Positions 18,137 to 26,766 of a stretch of 64,000 nucleotides of DNA are shown one piece after another (positions within the stretch are counted from its first letter, which is position 1; each line of letters opens with the position of its first letter). The notes below the pieces were generated by a model, which saw nothing but the letters and a program-made list of their open reading frames with translations, did not search any database and was not told the origin of the DNA. The translations under genes and the position numbers were made by a program. The stretch comes from Streptomyces galbus (GTDB taxonomy: Bacteria; Actinomycetota; Actinomycetes; Streptomycetales; Streptomycetaceae): NCBI RefSeq assembly GCF_005280195.1, contig NZ_SZPR01000025.1:161623-225622 (forward strand), given 5' to 3'.

Positions 18137-19420
18137 TCACAGGAACGAGTTGATCTCGATCGTCTCGTCGCGGCCCGGGCCCACGCCGATCGCGGAGATC
18201 GGGGCGCCGGACATCTCCTCCAGCGCCTTGACGTAGTTCTGGGCGTTCTTCGGCAGGTCGGAGAACGACTTCGCCTTGGTGATGTCCTCGGACCAGCCCG
18301 GCAGCGTCTCGTAGACGGGCTTCGCGTGGTGGAAGTCCGACTGCGAGTAGGGCAGTTCCTCGACGCGCCTGCCGTCGATCTCGTAGGCGACGCAGACCGG
18401 GATCTGCTCCCAGCCGGTGAGCACGTCGAGCTTGGTGAGGAAGAAGTCGGTCAGGCCGTTCACGCGGGTCGCGTAGCGGGCGATGACCGCGTCGAACCAG
18501 CCGCAGCGGCGGTCGCGGCCCGTGGTGACGCCCCGCTCGCCGCCGATGCGGCGCAGCGCGTCGCCGTCCTCGTCGAACAGCTCCGTCGGGAACGGACCGG
18601 CGCCCACCCGCGTGGTGTACGCCTTCAGGATGCCGATGACCCGGCTGATCTTCGTCGGGCCGACGCCAGCACCCGTGCAGGCGCCGCCCGCGGTCGGGTT
18701 GCTGGAGGTCACGAAGGGGTACGTGCCGTGGTCGATGTCCAGGAGCGTGCCCTGGCCGCCCTCGAACAGCACCACCTTGTCGTCCTCCAGCGCCTGGTTC
18801 AGCACCAGCACGGTGTCGGCGACGTACGGAGCGAGCTTCTCCGCGTAGCCCACCAGCTCCTCGACCACCTGGTCGACGGCGATGGCACGCCGGTTGTAGA
18901 GCTTCGTGAGGATCTGGTTCTTGACGTCGAGGGCCGCCTCGACCTTCTGCGTCAGGATCGACTCGTCGTACAGGTCCTGCACGCGGATCCCGACGCGGTT
19001 GATCTTGTCGGCGTACGTCGGGCCGATGCCGCGCCCGGTGGTACCGATCTTGCGCTTGCCGAGGAACCGCTCGGTGACCTTGTCCACCGTCACGTTGTAC
19101 GGCGTGATGATGTGAGCGTTGCCGCTGATCAGGAGTTTGGACGTGTCGACGCCTCGCTCGTTCAGACCGCTCAGCTCGGAGAGCAGGACCGACGGGTCGA
19201 CGACGACGCCGTTGCCGATGACCGGCGTACAGGTGGGCGAGAGGATTCCGGAAGGGAGGAGGTGGAGTGCGTACTTCTGGTCGCCGACGACCACCGTGTG
19301 GCCGGCGTTGTTGCCGCCCTGGTAGCGCACTACATAGTCCACCGAGCCACCGAGCAGGTCGGTGGCCTTCCCCTTGCCTTCGTCACCCCACTGAGCACCG
19401 AGCAGCACAAGTGCGGGCAC
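18137..19420 (-). CDS. purA: Adenylosuccinate synthetase
   Basis: PurA joins aspartate to IMP using GTP, the first committed step of AMP synthesis. The protein has the standard length of 427 residues. The P-loop-like GAQWGDEGKGK is at 8-18, followed by GGNNAGHTVVV, the IMP-binding TTGRGIGPTYADK, GPFPTEL, GVTTGRDRRCGW and the GTP-binding TKLDVL. The start is GTG. It is divergent from the diacylglycerol-kinase-like gene, across an intergenic region that carries a strong stem-loop. I see no operon partner. Confidence 0.97.
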   Translation of the reverse strand: MPALVLLGAQWGDEGKGKATDLLGGSVDYVVRYQGGNNAGHTVVVGDQKYALHLLPSGILSPTCTPVIGNGVVVDPSVLLSELSGLNERGVDTSKLLISGNAHIITPYNVTVDKVTERFLGKRKIGTTGRGIGPTYADKINRVGIRVQDLYDESILTQKVEAALDVKNQILTKLYNRRAIAVDQVVEELVGYAEKLAPYVADTVLVLNQALEDDKVVLFEGGQGTLLDIDHGTYPFVTSSNPTAGGACTGAGVGPTKISRVIGILKAYTTRVGAGPFPTELFDEDGDALRRIGGERGVTTGRDRRCGWFDAVIARYATRVNGLTDFFLTKLDVLTGWEQIPVCVAYEIDGRRVEELPYSQSDFHHAKPVYETLPGWSEDITKAKSFSDLPKNAQNYVKALEEMSGAPISAIGVGPGRDETIEINSFL

Positions 19421-19547
19421 GCGCGTACACCCCTTCCGGGCGGGGCATGTCCAAGGTCAGGGGCGTGGGCGTAAGGTTCACCGCCGCGTGCCACCGCGAC
19501 CGTCGTTGGCCGCACAACCGTCGGACCGGATGCCCCGGAATAGACGA

Positions 19548-19575
19548 AGCCCCTGGCGCAATAGCGCAAGGGGCT
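19548..19575. terminator. Strong stem-loop in a divergent intergenic region
   Basis: AGCCCCTGGCGC (19548-19559) pairs with GCGCAAGGGGCT (19564-19575), with one internal mismatch around an AATA loop. It looks like an intrinsic terminator but sits between divergent genes: 128 bases upstream of purA and 43 bases upstream of the next gene. It may be a leader attenuator for one of them or the end of an unannotated small RNA. Confidence 0.6.
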
Positions 19576-19617
19576 CTTGCACAAAGATGCTACCCGAGGA
19601 AGCGAGGCAGGACCGAG

Positions 19618-20466
19618 GTGGCGACTTCCGCGATGTCCGAACAGTTGCTGGTGGTCGTCGATCCGGTCGCCCGGCGGACGGACGGAGAGTCCGTACGCAT
19701 CGCGAAAGACGTGCTCAGCGCGGGTGCGGCCACCAAGGTGTGCCTGCCCGAGGACGCCGAGGAGTTCGCCCGCGCCCTCACCCGGCGCGGCTCGCGCCGC
19801 CCGGTGGTGATCGGCGACGACCGCTCCCTGGTGCGCGCGGTGTCCCTGCTGCACCGGCGCCGCGAGCTGGCCGGCTGCGCCCTGTCGGTGGTCCCGGTCG
19901 GGCCCTGCCTGTCCGTGGCCCGCTCCCTGGGCGTCCCCGCGGGCACGGTCGCCGCCGCCCGGGCGGTCCTGGAGGGCAGGGAGCGCCGGCTGGACGTCCT
20001 GGTCGACGACAGCGACGGCGTGGTCCTGGGCGCCCTGCGCATACCGTCGGTGCCGCTGACGCCCTCCTGCGGGCCCGGTGAGCCCGCCGGGGCCCGGCCC
20101 TGGCTGCGCACCTGCCAGTCCCTGGTCCGCACCCTGGTCCCGGCCCGCCCCCAGCGGGTCGCCCCGGCGCCGGCGCCGGCCCCGCCCCGGCTGCGCGTCG
20201 AGGTCGACGACGAGACCCTGGTCGACCTCGGCCAACCCCTGGAGGCGGTCTCGGTGACCCCGGGCGCCGCCGGACTCGCCGACGTGGAGGTCCGGCCCCT
20301 GTCGGTCGGCGCGGAGGCGTCCCCGCTGCTGGCCCGGGGCCGACGGGTCACGGTCTCCGGCCCCGACTTCCGCTACCGCGCGGACGCGGGCGAGGCGGGC
20401 CCGGTCCGCCGCCGCACGTGGACGGTGTGGGAGGGGGCGCTGGGGCTGGTGCTGCCGGAGGGGTGA
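19618..20466 (+). CDS. Degenerate diacylglycerol-kinase-like protein
   Basis: A 282-residue homologue of the DAGK/NAD-kinase fold. It opens with the nucleotide-fold strand LLVVVDPVARR. In active lipid kinases a GGDGT motif follows the second strand pair; here the matching stretch is VVIGDDRSLVRAV. SVVPVGPCLSVARSLGVP replaces the usual GTxNDxAR loop. ATP-dependent lipid phosphorylation is therefore doubtful. I chose the GTG at 19618 (AGGA upstream); the ATG at 19633 is an alternative. A Pro/Ala linker separates the halves. Confidence 0.8.
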   Translation: MATSAMSEQLLVVVDPVARRTDGESVRIAKDVLSAGAATKVCLPEDAEEFARALTRRGSRRPVVIGDDRSLVRAVSLLHRRRELAGCALSVVPVGPCLSVARSLGVPAGTVAAARAVLEGRERRLDVLVDDSDGVVLGALRIPSVPLTPSCGPGEPAGARPWLRTCQSLVRTLVPARPQRVAPAPAPAPPRLRVEVDDETLVDLGQPLEAVSVTPGAAGLADVEVRPLSVGAEASPLLARGRRVTVSGPDFRYRADAGEAGPVRRRTWTVWEGALGLVLPEG

Positions 20467-20493
20467 ACGAGGCTGCCCGGTGGCTCGGGTGCG

Positions 20494-21096
20494 TCAGTCG
20501 ACGTACTCCTTCAGCTTCTCGGTGTCGAGCTCGAAGCCGAGCGGCTGCGGGAGTTCCAGCCGGTCGCCGAACGGAACCCTGCGGATCGTCCGGTAGCCGA
20601 CGTCCGGTTCGGGATCGCTGTGGAGCGCGACCGTGTACGAGTCCCGATCGACCAGGAGGTAGAACGGGATGCCCGCGGCACCGTAGGCGACCGGCTTCTC
20701 CTGCCGGTCGCGCCGGCCGGTGTCGGAGTCGTAGGACGTGACCTCGACGACGAGCAGGACCCCGCTCGGATCAGCCCACTCGCCATGCCCGGCGAAGTGC
20801 CCCTCGGGCACGAGGACGGCGTCGGGGCGGGCCCGCCCCTCGCGGTACCGCTCCACCTCGAGGCCCTGGTTCTGGTACAGGTCCAGGTCCGGCCTCGCCT
20901 GCATGCATCGCCGCGCCAGCCACATCACGATGGTGTTGTGGTCGCCGTCCGCCACTTTCCTGACCCCGATCCGTCCGTCGATGAACTCGAACCTGACGGC
21001 GTCGTCGGTCTCCTTCGCGGCGAATTCGGCGATCCGCTCGAAGTCCTCCACCGACATCTGGGACGTCTGCGACGTGCGCTCTGCCATGACCGCCAT
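20494..21096 (-). CDS. Uma2-family (DUF820) nuclease-fold protein
   Basis: A 200-residue protein with the restriction-endonuclease-like Uma2 fold. It shows FEFIDGRIGVRKVADGDHN, RPDAVLVPEG, and LLVVEVTSYDSDTGRRDRQEK, in which E and K of the PD-(D/E)xK motif are kept. AYGAAGIPFYLLVDRD closes the core. The ATG at 21096 is preceded by AAGGGGGG. These genes are abundant in Streptomyces. They occur singly, as here, and their role is unproven. No methylase or defence partner is adjacent. Confidence 0.9.
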   Translation of the reverse strand: MAVMAERTSQTSQMSVEDFERIAEFAAKETDDAVRFEFIDGRIGVRKVADGDHNTIVMWLARRCMQARPDLDLYQNQGLEVERYREGRARPDAVLVPEGHFAGHGEWADPSGVLLVVEVTSYDSDTGRRDRQEKPVAYGAAGIPFYLLVDRDSYTVALHSDPEPDVGYRTIRRVPFGDRLELPQPLGFELDTEKLKEYVD

Positions 21097-21183
21097 GGTG
21101 CCCCCCTTCGCAGGCGGCCACCAGCCTGGCAAAGCGCCGCGGAGACGGGAGCCGCACCGGTCGCCGATCAGCCGAACGAGTGA

Positions 21184-22389
21184 TCAGCGGACCTCCACGG
21201 GCAGGCCCTCCAGGCCGCGGATCACGAAGTTCGGCTTGCGGGACGGGTCGCCGGCGAGGGTGAGCGTCGGGGTCCTCGTGAGCAGGGCCGTCATGGAGGC
21301 GGCCAGTTCGATGCGGGCCAGCGGGGCGCCGATGCAGTAGTGGATGCCGGCGCTGAAGGAGATGTGCGGGTTCTCCGCGCGGGTCAGGTCCAGGCGCTCC
21401 GGGTCGGCGAAGACGGCCGGGTCGTGGTTGGCGGACCCGAACAGCAGGGCCACCTCCGCGCCCTTCGGGACGGTCGTGCCGTCGATCTCGATGTCCTCCA
21501 GCACCCAGCGCTCGAAGAGCTGCAACGGGGTGTCGTACCGCATCAGCTCCTCGACCGCCGACGGCACCAGCGAGTGGTCGGCGCGCAGCGCGGCGAGCTG
21601 GTCAGGGTGGCGGAACAGCGCGTACCAGCCGTTGACCGTGGCGTTGACGGTCGCCTCGTGACCGGCGTTGAGCAGCAGCACGGCCGTGGAGATCATCTCC
21701 TGCTCGGTGAGCCGGTCGTCCTCGTCGTGCGCGGCGATGAGCCCGGAGATCAGGTCCTCCCCCGGCTCCCTCCGCCGCTCGGCGATCAGCCCGCGCAGGT
21801 AGTCCGAGAACTCCACCGACGCCCGTACGGCCCGCTCCGCAGTCTCCTCCGACGGGTTCAGCTCGTACATCCCGCAGATCGCCGCCGACCACGGCCGCAG
21901 CAGGTGCCGGTCCCCCTCCGGCACGCCCAGCATCTCCGCGATCACGGCGACGGGCAGCGGCTCGGCGACCTCGGTGAGCAGGTCGCCGCCGCCCCGCGCG
22001 CGCAGCCCCTCCACCAGCTCCCCGGCCAGCCGCTCGACGTAGGGCCGCAGCCGCTCCACCGTGCGCGGGGTGAACGCCTTCGACACCAGCCGCCTGATCC
22101 GGGTGTGGTCCGGGGGCTCCAGGTCCAGCATCCCGTGGTCGTTGAGCGTGTGGAACGGCTCGTGCTCCGGCGGCGGCGCCGTCCGCCCGAACTCCTCGTG
22201 CGCGTACCGGTGCAGGTACGTCCGCCCCAGCCGCCGGTCCCGCAGCAGCGCCGACACGTCCGCGTGGTGCGGCACGAGCCACTGGTCGGTGGCCTCGAAG
22301 TACCGCACCCTCCCCTGGGCGCGCAGCTCGGCATAGGCGGGGTAGGGGTCGGCCACGAACGCCGGGTCCCACGGATCGAAGGCAACCAT
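21184..22389 (-). CDS. Cytochrome P450, probably CYP107-like
   Basis: Soluble bacterial P450, 401 residues. It has the haem loop FSAGIHYCIGAPLAR with the axial Cys, the K-helix ExxR in EELMRYD, and the I-helix NAGHEATVN. In that motif the Thr normally following the acidic residue is Ala, as in EryF-type enzymes that use substrate-assisted oxygen activation. From gene order I suspect the CYP107 family. No ferredoxin or reductase is adjacent. It lies 73 bp behind a response regulator on the same strand and may be transcribed with it. Confidence 0.93.
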   Translation of the reverse strand: MVAFDPWDPAFVADPYPAYAELRAQGRVRYFEATDQWLVPHHADVSALLRDRRLGRTYLHRYAHEEFGRTAPPPEHEPFHTLNDHGMLDLEPPDHTRIRRLVSKAFTPRTVERLRPYVERLAGELVEGLRARGGGDLLTEVAEPLPVAVIAEMLGVPEGDRHLLRPWSAAICGMYELNPSEETAERAVRASVEFSDYLRGLIAERRREPGEDLISGLIAAHDEDDRLTEQEMISTAVLLLNAGHEATVNATVNGWYALFRHPDQLAALRADHSLVPSAVEELMRYDTPLQLFERWVLEDIEIDGTTVPKGAEVALLFGSANHDPAVFADPERLDLTRAENPHISFSAGIHYCIGAPLARIELAASMTALLTRTPTLTLAGDPSRKPNFVIRGLEGLPVEVR

Positions 22390-22462
22390 GCGGGGACGCT
22401 ACCCGCCCGGCCCCCCACTGACCAGGGGGTTCCCGCACCCCGGCAGGCGCTGCCCCGCCCGG

Positions 22463-23128
22463 CTACCCCGGCGTCACCAGCCGCGCCTCGTACGCGAACA
22501 CCGCCGCCTGCGTGCGGTCCCGCAGGCCCAGCTTCACCAGGATCCGGCTGACGTGGGTCTTGACCGTCGACTCGGCGACCACCAGCCGCTCGGCCATCTC
22601 GGCGTTGGACAGGCCCTGCGCGATGAGGACCAGCACCTCCGTCTCCCGCTCGGTGAGGTCGCCGTAGGCGGCCTGGGCGGCCGGGGGCAGGCGCGGGGCG
22701 TCCCCGAGCTTGGAGAACTCCGTGATCAGCCGCTTGGTGACCGACGGCGCCAGCAGGGCCTCGCCCGCCGCCACCACCCGCACCCCGTCGGCGAGCTGCC
22801 GCGCCGAGGCGTCCTTCAGCAGGAACCCCGAGGCCCCGGCGCGCAGCGCCTGGTAGACGTACTCGTCCAGGTCGAACGTGGTCAGCACCAGCACCTTCGC
22901 CGTGGTGTCCGAGGCCACGATCTCCCGGGTCGCCTCGATGCCGTTCAGCTCGGGCATGCGGATGTCCATCAGCACCACGTCGGGGGCCAGCTCACGGACC
23001 TGCCGCACCGCCTCCCGGCCGTTCACCGCCTCGCCGACCACCTCGATGTCCGGCATGGCGTTGAGCAGGACCGAGAAGCCCTCGCGGACCATCATCTGGT
23101 CGTCCGCGACCAGCACCCGGATCGTCAC
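22463..23128 (-). CDS. NarL/LuxR-type response regulator (system 1)
   Basis: A 221-residue regulator. The receiver domain (1-120) has phospho-acceptor Asp in DVVLMDIRMPELNGIEA, the acidic pair ADDQ and a Lys in LLKDASA. The C-terminal LuxR helix-turn-helix reads LTERETEVLVLIAQGLSNAE and STVKTHVSRILVKLGLRDR. The GTG start overlaps the kinase stop (GTGA), showing coupling. It is very close in sequence to the regulator at 24566, so cross-talk or shared sites are likely. Confidence 0.95.
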   Translation of the reverse strand: MTIRVLVADDQMMVREGFSVLLNAMPDIEVVGEAVNGREAVRQVRELAPDVVLMDIRMPELNGIEATREIVASDTTAKVLVLTTFDLDEYVYQALRAGASGFLLKDASARQLADGVRVVAAGEALLAPSVTKRLITEFSKLGDAPRLPPAAQAAYGDLTERETEVLVLIAQGLSNAEMAERLVVAESTVKTHVSRILVKLGLRDRTQAAVFAYEARLVTPG

Positions 23129-24471
23129 GCCTCCTCCTCGCCCGTGGAGCGCGCCGGCAGGAACACCGTCACCTCGTAGCCCCCGGCCTGCGTCGGGCCG
23201 GCCGTCATCTCGCCGTCCAGCATCGACACCCGCTCCCGCATCCCCGTGATCCCGTGGCCGGCGCCCGGCGAGGGCCGCACCTGGCCGGGCTCCGGGGGCG
23301 CGGAGTTGACGACGCGCAGGCCCAGTCCGCCGAGGACGTAGGCGACCTCCACCCGGGCACCCGCGCCCGGCGCGTGCCGCAGGGCGTTGCTCAGCGCCTC
23401 CTGCACGATCCGGTACGCCGACAGCTCCACCCCCTGCGGCAGCTCCCGCACCGCCCCGGTCACCGTCTTGCTCACCTCCAGGCCCGCATCGCGCACGTTG
23501 GCCAGCAGGGCGTCCAGGTCGGCGAGCGTGGGCTGCGGGGCGTCCGGGGCCTCGTAGTCCTCGGCGCGGACCACGCCCAGCACCCGACGCAGCTCGGTCA
23601 GGGCCGCCACCGCGTTCTCCCGGATGGTGGCGAACGCCTTCTCCAGCTCCTCCGGAGGGTTCTCCACCCGGTACGGCGCGGCCTCCGCCTGGATGGCGAC
23701 CACCGACATGTGGTGGGCGACCACGTCGTGCAGTTCACGGGCGATCGTGGTGCGCTCCTCCAGCAGGGTCCGGCGGGAGCGCTCGTGCGCGGTGGCGGTG
23801 CGCTGGGCGGTCACCTCCTGCCGGGCGTCGCGCCGGATGTGCCAGACGGTGACCGCCAGCAGGGCGATCGCGGAGACGACCAGCATCGGCGCGGTGTTGG
23901 AGCCGTAGTCGTCGCCACCGCCGAACAGGAACTCCGCGACGAAGCCGTAGGCCCCCGTGACCACCCACATCCAGGCCGCCGTGCGCGGGCGGGTGCGTAT
24001 CGCGACGATCGTCAGCACCGCCACGTGGGACACGCCCGAGCCCGGCAGCCACGGCCAGTCCAGCAGGGAGCCGCTGAGCACGGTCACGAACGTCGTCACC
24101 ACGAAGGACAGCCAGAAGGCGCCGACCGGCCGGATCAGGGTGAGCAGCACCGGCACGGCGACCAGCACTCCGGCGAGCGTCGACCCCACGCCCCCGCCGG
24201 TCGAGGCCCACCCCACCAGCATGGCGAACACGGCCACGCCCGCCACCAGCCAGTGCGGCGTCCACAGGGCGCGCTGCCGCAGGCGGGGCGTGAGGCGGCC
24301 GGTGATCGGGCCGTCCACGCTCATCGCGGGCAGCGGGCGGTAGGCGAACGCGTCGTGGAACAGGTCCTGGCGCAGGCCCCGCAGGGCGCCCGCCGCGAGC
24401 CGGTACTCCGGGCTGCGCGGTCGGCCGCCCGCTGCGGACGGGGCCGTCTGGGTGTGGGTCGTCTCGGTCAC
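23125..24471 (-). CDS. Sensor histidine kinase, HisKA_3 type (system 1)
   Basis: A membrane sensor of about 448 residues from the GTG at 24471. An in-frame GTG at 24510 is an alternative, and neither has a clear Shine-Dalgarno. The N-terminal half holds several membrane helices with short loops, including GVGSTLAGVLVAVPVLLTLI and AAWMWVVTGAYGFVAEFLF. The dimerisation box TIARELHDVVAHHMSVVAIQ contains the phospho-His. The ATPase part has VQEALSNALRHAPG (N box) and GHGITGMRERV (G box). It lacks a large exported domain, so the signal is probably sensed in the membrane. Confidence 0.93.
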   Translation of the reverse strand: MTETTHTQTAPSAAGGRPRSPEYRLAAGALRGLRQDLFHDAFAYRPLPAMSVDGPITGRLTPRLRQRALWTPHWLVAGVAVFAMLVGWASTGGGVGSTLAGVLVAVPVLLTLIRPVGAFWLSFVVTTFVTVLSGSLLDWPWLPGSGVSHVAVLTIVAIRTRPRTAAWMWVVTGAYGFVAEFLFGGGDDYGSNTAPMLVVSAIALLAVTVWHIRRDARQEVTAQRTATAHERSRRTLLEERTTIARELHDVVAHHMSVVAIQAEAAPYRVENPPEELEKAFATIRENAVAALTELRRVLGVVRAEDYEAPDAPQPTLADLDALLANVRDAGLEVSKTVTGAVRELPQGVELSAYRIVQEALSNALRHAPGAGARVEVAYVLGGLGLRVVNSAPPEPGQVRPSPGAGHGITGMRERVSMLDGEMTAGPTQAGGYEVTVFLPARSTGEEEA

Positions 24472-24537
24472 GCTCCCAAAGTAGAGGCGGCGGGAGGTAC
24501 CCGGCGTCACCAGTGAGAGGGGTCCTGCGGCATCCGT

Positions 24538-24553
24538 CTCAGGTACTACGGGT
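24538..24553 (-). promoter_or_regulatory. 16-bp motif upstream of two-component system 1
   Basis: The minus strand reads ACCCGTAGTACCTGAG, 67 bp before the GTG at 24471. The same motif, with one change, lies upstream of the operon encoding system 2 (29306-29321). The centre GTA-N-TAC is symmetrical. It is a plausible response-regulator site. Confidence 0.55.
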
Positions 24554-24565
24554 CCTGCCGCCGGC

Positions 24566-25345
24566 TCAGTAACCCGACGGGCGCACCAGTCCCGACTCGT
24601 ACGCGAACACCGCCGCCTGGGTGCGGTCCCGCAGGCCCAGCTTGACCAGGATGCGGCCCACGTGGGTCTTCACGGTCTGCTCGGCCACGACCAGGTGCCG
24701 GGCGATCTCCGCGTTGGACAGGCCCTGCGCGATCAGCGTGAGGACCTCCGTCTCCCGCTCGGTGAGGTCGCCGACGCGCTCCTTCAGCGGCGGGCGGGGC
24801 GTGCCGTTCAGCCGGGAGAACTCGGTGATCAGCTTGCGGGTGATCCCCGGCGCGAGCAGCGCGTCCCCGGCCGCGATGACCCGGACCGCCTCGGCGAGCT
24901 GGTCGGCGGAGGCGTCCTTCAGCAGGAACCCGGACGCGCCGGCGCTCAGCGCGTCGTACACGTGCTCGTCCAGGTCGAACGTCGTCAGCACCAGCACCTT
25001 GATGTCCGGGGTGGCCGCCTTGATGCGCCGGGTCGCCTCGATGCCGCCCAGCTCGGGCATGCGGATGTCCATCAGCACGACGTCCGGGAGCAGGCGGTCG
25101 ACCTGCTCCACCGCGTCCAGGCCGTGCACCGCCTGCCCGATCACGTCGATGTCGGGGTAGGCGTTGAGCAGCACGGTGAAGCCCTGCCGGACCATCTGCT
25201 GGTCGTCGGCGATCAGCACACGGATCGTCCCGGCGGCGGGGGCCTCGGCGGGAGCGCCGGTCGGGCCGCTCACGGGGTCGGTAGAAGCACTGGTCGGGGC
25301 ACTTGTCGGAGCACCGGTCGAGCCACTGGTCGGGCCGCTCGTCAT
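24566..25345 (-). CDS. NarL/LuxR-type response regulator (system 2)
   Basis: A 259-residue regulator coupled to its kinase by an ATGA overlap. A Thr/Ser/Pro/Gly-rich tail of about 40 residues precedes the receiver, which starts at TIRVLIADDQQMVRQGF. The phospho-acceptor is in DVVLMDIRMPELGGIEA. The LuxR helix-turn-helix reads LTERETEVLTLIAQGLSNAE and QTVKTHVGRILVKLGLRDR. The receiver and output domains are nearly the same as in system 1, which has no such tail. No internal start would remove it, so it appears genuine. It is built from short repeats. Confidence 0.93.
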   Translation of the reverse strand: MTSGPTSGSTGAPTSAPTSASTDPVSGPTGAPAEAPAAGTIRVLIADDQQMVRQGFTVLLNAYPDIDVIGQAVHGLDAVEQVDRLLPDVVLMDIRMPELGGIEATRRIKAATPDIKVLVLTTFDLDEHVYDALSAGASGFLLKDASADQLAEAVRVIAAGDALLAPGITRKLITEFSRLNGTPRPPLKERVGDLTERETEVLTLIAQGLSNAEIARHLVVAEQTVKTHVGRILVKLGLRDRTQAAVFAYESGLVRPSGY

Positions 25346-26766
25346 GGGGTCTTGTCTCCTGTCGGGGGCGGGTCCGGGAAGAACAGTTCCATGCCGTCCG
25401 CCGGTCCGGTGCCCCCGTCCGGTCCGGTGGACCGCGCGGTGCCGTCACGCGGCAGGAAGGCGAGCACGCAGAACCCGCCGTGCAGCGTGGGGTGCGCGGT
25501 GACCCGTCCGCCGAGCATCGCCGCCCGCTCGCGCATGCCGAGCAGGCCGTGCCCCATCCCGGGTCCCGCACCGGCGTCCGCACCGGCGGGCCGCGGGCCG
25601 GGCCGGCTCGGGCGGGAGTTCGTGATCTCCAGGCACAGACCGTCCGGCCGGTGCGTCAGCTCCACCCGCACCCGGGCGCCCGGCGCGTGCCGCATGGCGT
25701 TGCTCAGCGCCTCCTGCACGATCCGGTACGCCGAGAGCTGCACGCCCGGCGGGTACACCGGTGCCGGCCCCCTGACCTCGCTGACCACGTCGAGCCCGGC
25801 GGCCCGGGTGTTCTCGATCAGGGCGTCCAGGTGGTCGAGGGTGGGCTGCGGGGCGTCGGCCGCGGCACCGCCGGTGGCCCCGAGCCCGTAGGGGTCGTCG
25901 GGGTTCTCCGAGCGCAGCACGCCCAGCACCCGGCGCAGTTCGGCCAGGGCCTCCAGTGCGTTCTGCCGGATGCCGTCGAGGTTCTCCCTGAGCTCCCGCG
26001 ACGGGTTCTCCACGAGGTGGGGGGCGACCTGCGCCTGGATGGAGATGACCGACATGTGGTGGGCGACCACGTCGTGCAGCTCGCGCGCGATGCGGTTGCG
26101 CTCCTCCAGCAGGGTGCGCCGGGCGCGCTCCTCGGCGGTGATCCCGGTCTGTTCGACGAGCTGGTGGCGAGCCTCTCGGCGGCCGCGCAGGGCGGTGCCG
26201 AGGACGGTGACGCCCGCGAAGAGCGCCACCCCGAGGACGCCGGTCGGCGCGTAGGAGTCGCCCCCTATCAGGCCCTCCAGCCCGTAGGTCAGCAGCGCGG
26301 TCGCCGCGAGGACCTCGGCGGACACCCGGGTGGGCAGCCGCAGCGCGAGCAGGAACAGCACCAGGCACTGCCCGACCAGGCTCGCCGGTCCCCACGGCCA
26401 GGGACGCTCGGCCCCGCTCCCGTCGAGCAGCATCGGACGGGCGCCCAGCGCCACCACCACGGTCACCCCGGTCGACAGCCACCAGGCCGGCACCGGGCGC
26501 CACAGGGCGAGGGCCACCGCCACGCCCTGCGCGGTCGCGCACAGCAGCCCGAACTGCGGGCCGAGGCCGTACCGCTGCACGAACTGGTCCGTGTTGGCGA
26601 CCGCCACCGCGAACGCCACCAGGCAGACCAGGCCGTGCGGCAGCCACCGCAGCCACACCGACGGCGGCAACGGCGCCGCCCGGAGCGTCCACAAGTCCTC
26701 GCGCAGCACCCGCAGTCCACGGGTCAGCCGCTTCTCCACCCCGCCCACCCGCACCACCCTATGCAC
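25342..26766 (-). CDS. Sensor histidine kinase, HisKA_3 type (system 2)
   Basis: A 474-residue membrane kinase from the GTG at 26766. The start is uncertain; further in-frame GTGs follow within ten codons. Several N-terminal membrane segments (WLPHGLVCLVAFAVAVAN, SLVGQCLVLFLLALRL, GVLGVALFAGVTVLGTAL) precede IARELHDVVAHHMSVISIQA with the phospho-His. The ATPase part has VQEALSNAMRHAPG and GHGLLGMRERAAML. The Pro-rich C-terminus overlaps the regulator start. It overlaps the acyltransferase upstream by eight bases, making a tightly coupled gene set. Confidence 0.93.
   Translation of the reverse strand: MHRVVRVGGVEKRLTRGLRVLREDLWTLRAAPLPPSVWLRWLPHGLVCLVAFAVAVANTDQFVQRYGLGPQFGLLCATAQGVAVALALWRPVPAWWLSTGVTVVVALGARPMLLDGSGAERPWPWGPASLVGQCLVLFLLALRLPTRVSAEVLAATALLTYGLEGLIGGDSYAPTGVLGVALFAGVTVLGTALRGRREARHQLVEQTGITAEERARRTLLEERNRIARELHDVVAHHMSVISIQAQVAPHLVENPSRELRENLDGIRQNALEALAELRRVLGVLRSENPDDPYGLGATGGAAADAPQPTLDHLDALIENTRAAGLDVVSEVRGPAPVYPPGVQLSAYRIVQEALSNAMRHAPGARVRVELTHRPDGLCLEITNSRPSRPGPRPAGADAGAGPGMGHGLLGMRERAAMLGGRVTAHPTLHGGFCVLAFLPRDGTARSTGPDGGTGPADGMELFFPDPPPTGDKTP

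Noticed and set aside
20494..21096. Uma2 protein as a defence nuclease
   Set aside because: It has no methyltransferase, helicase or other defence partner, and the family is abundant and dispersed in Streptomyces.
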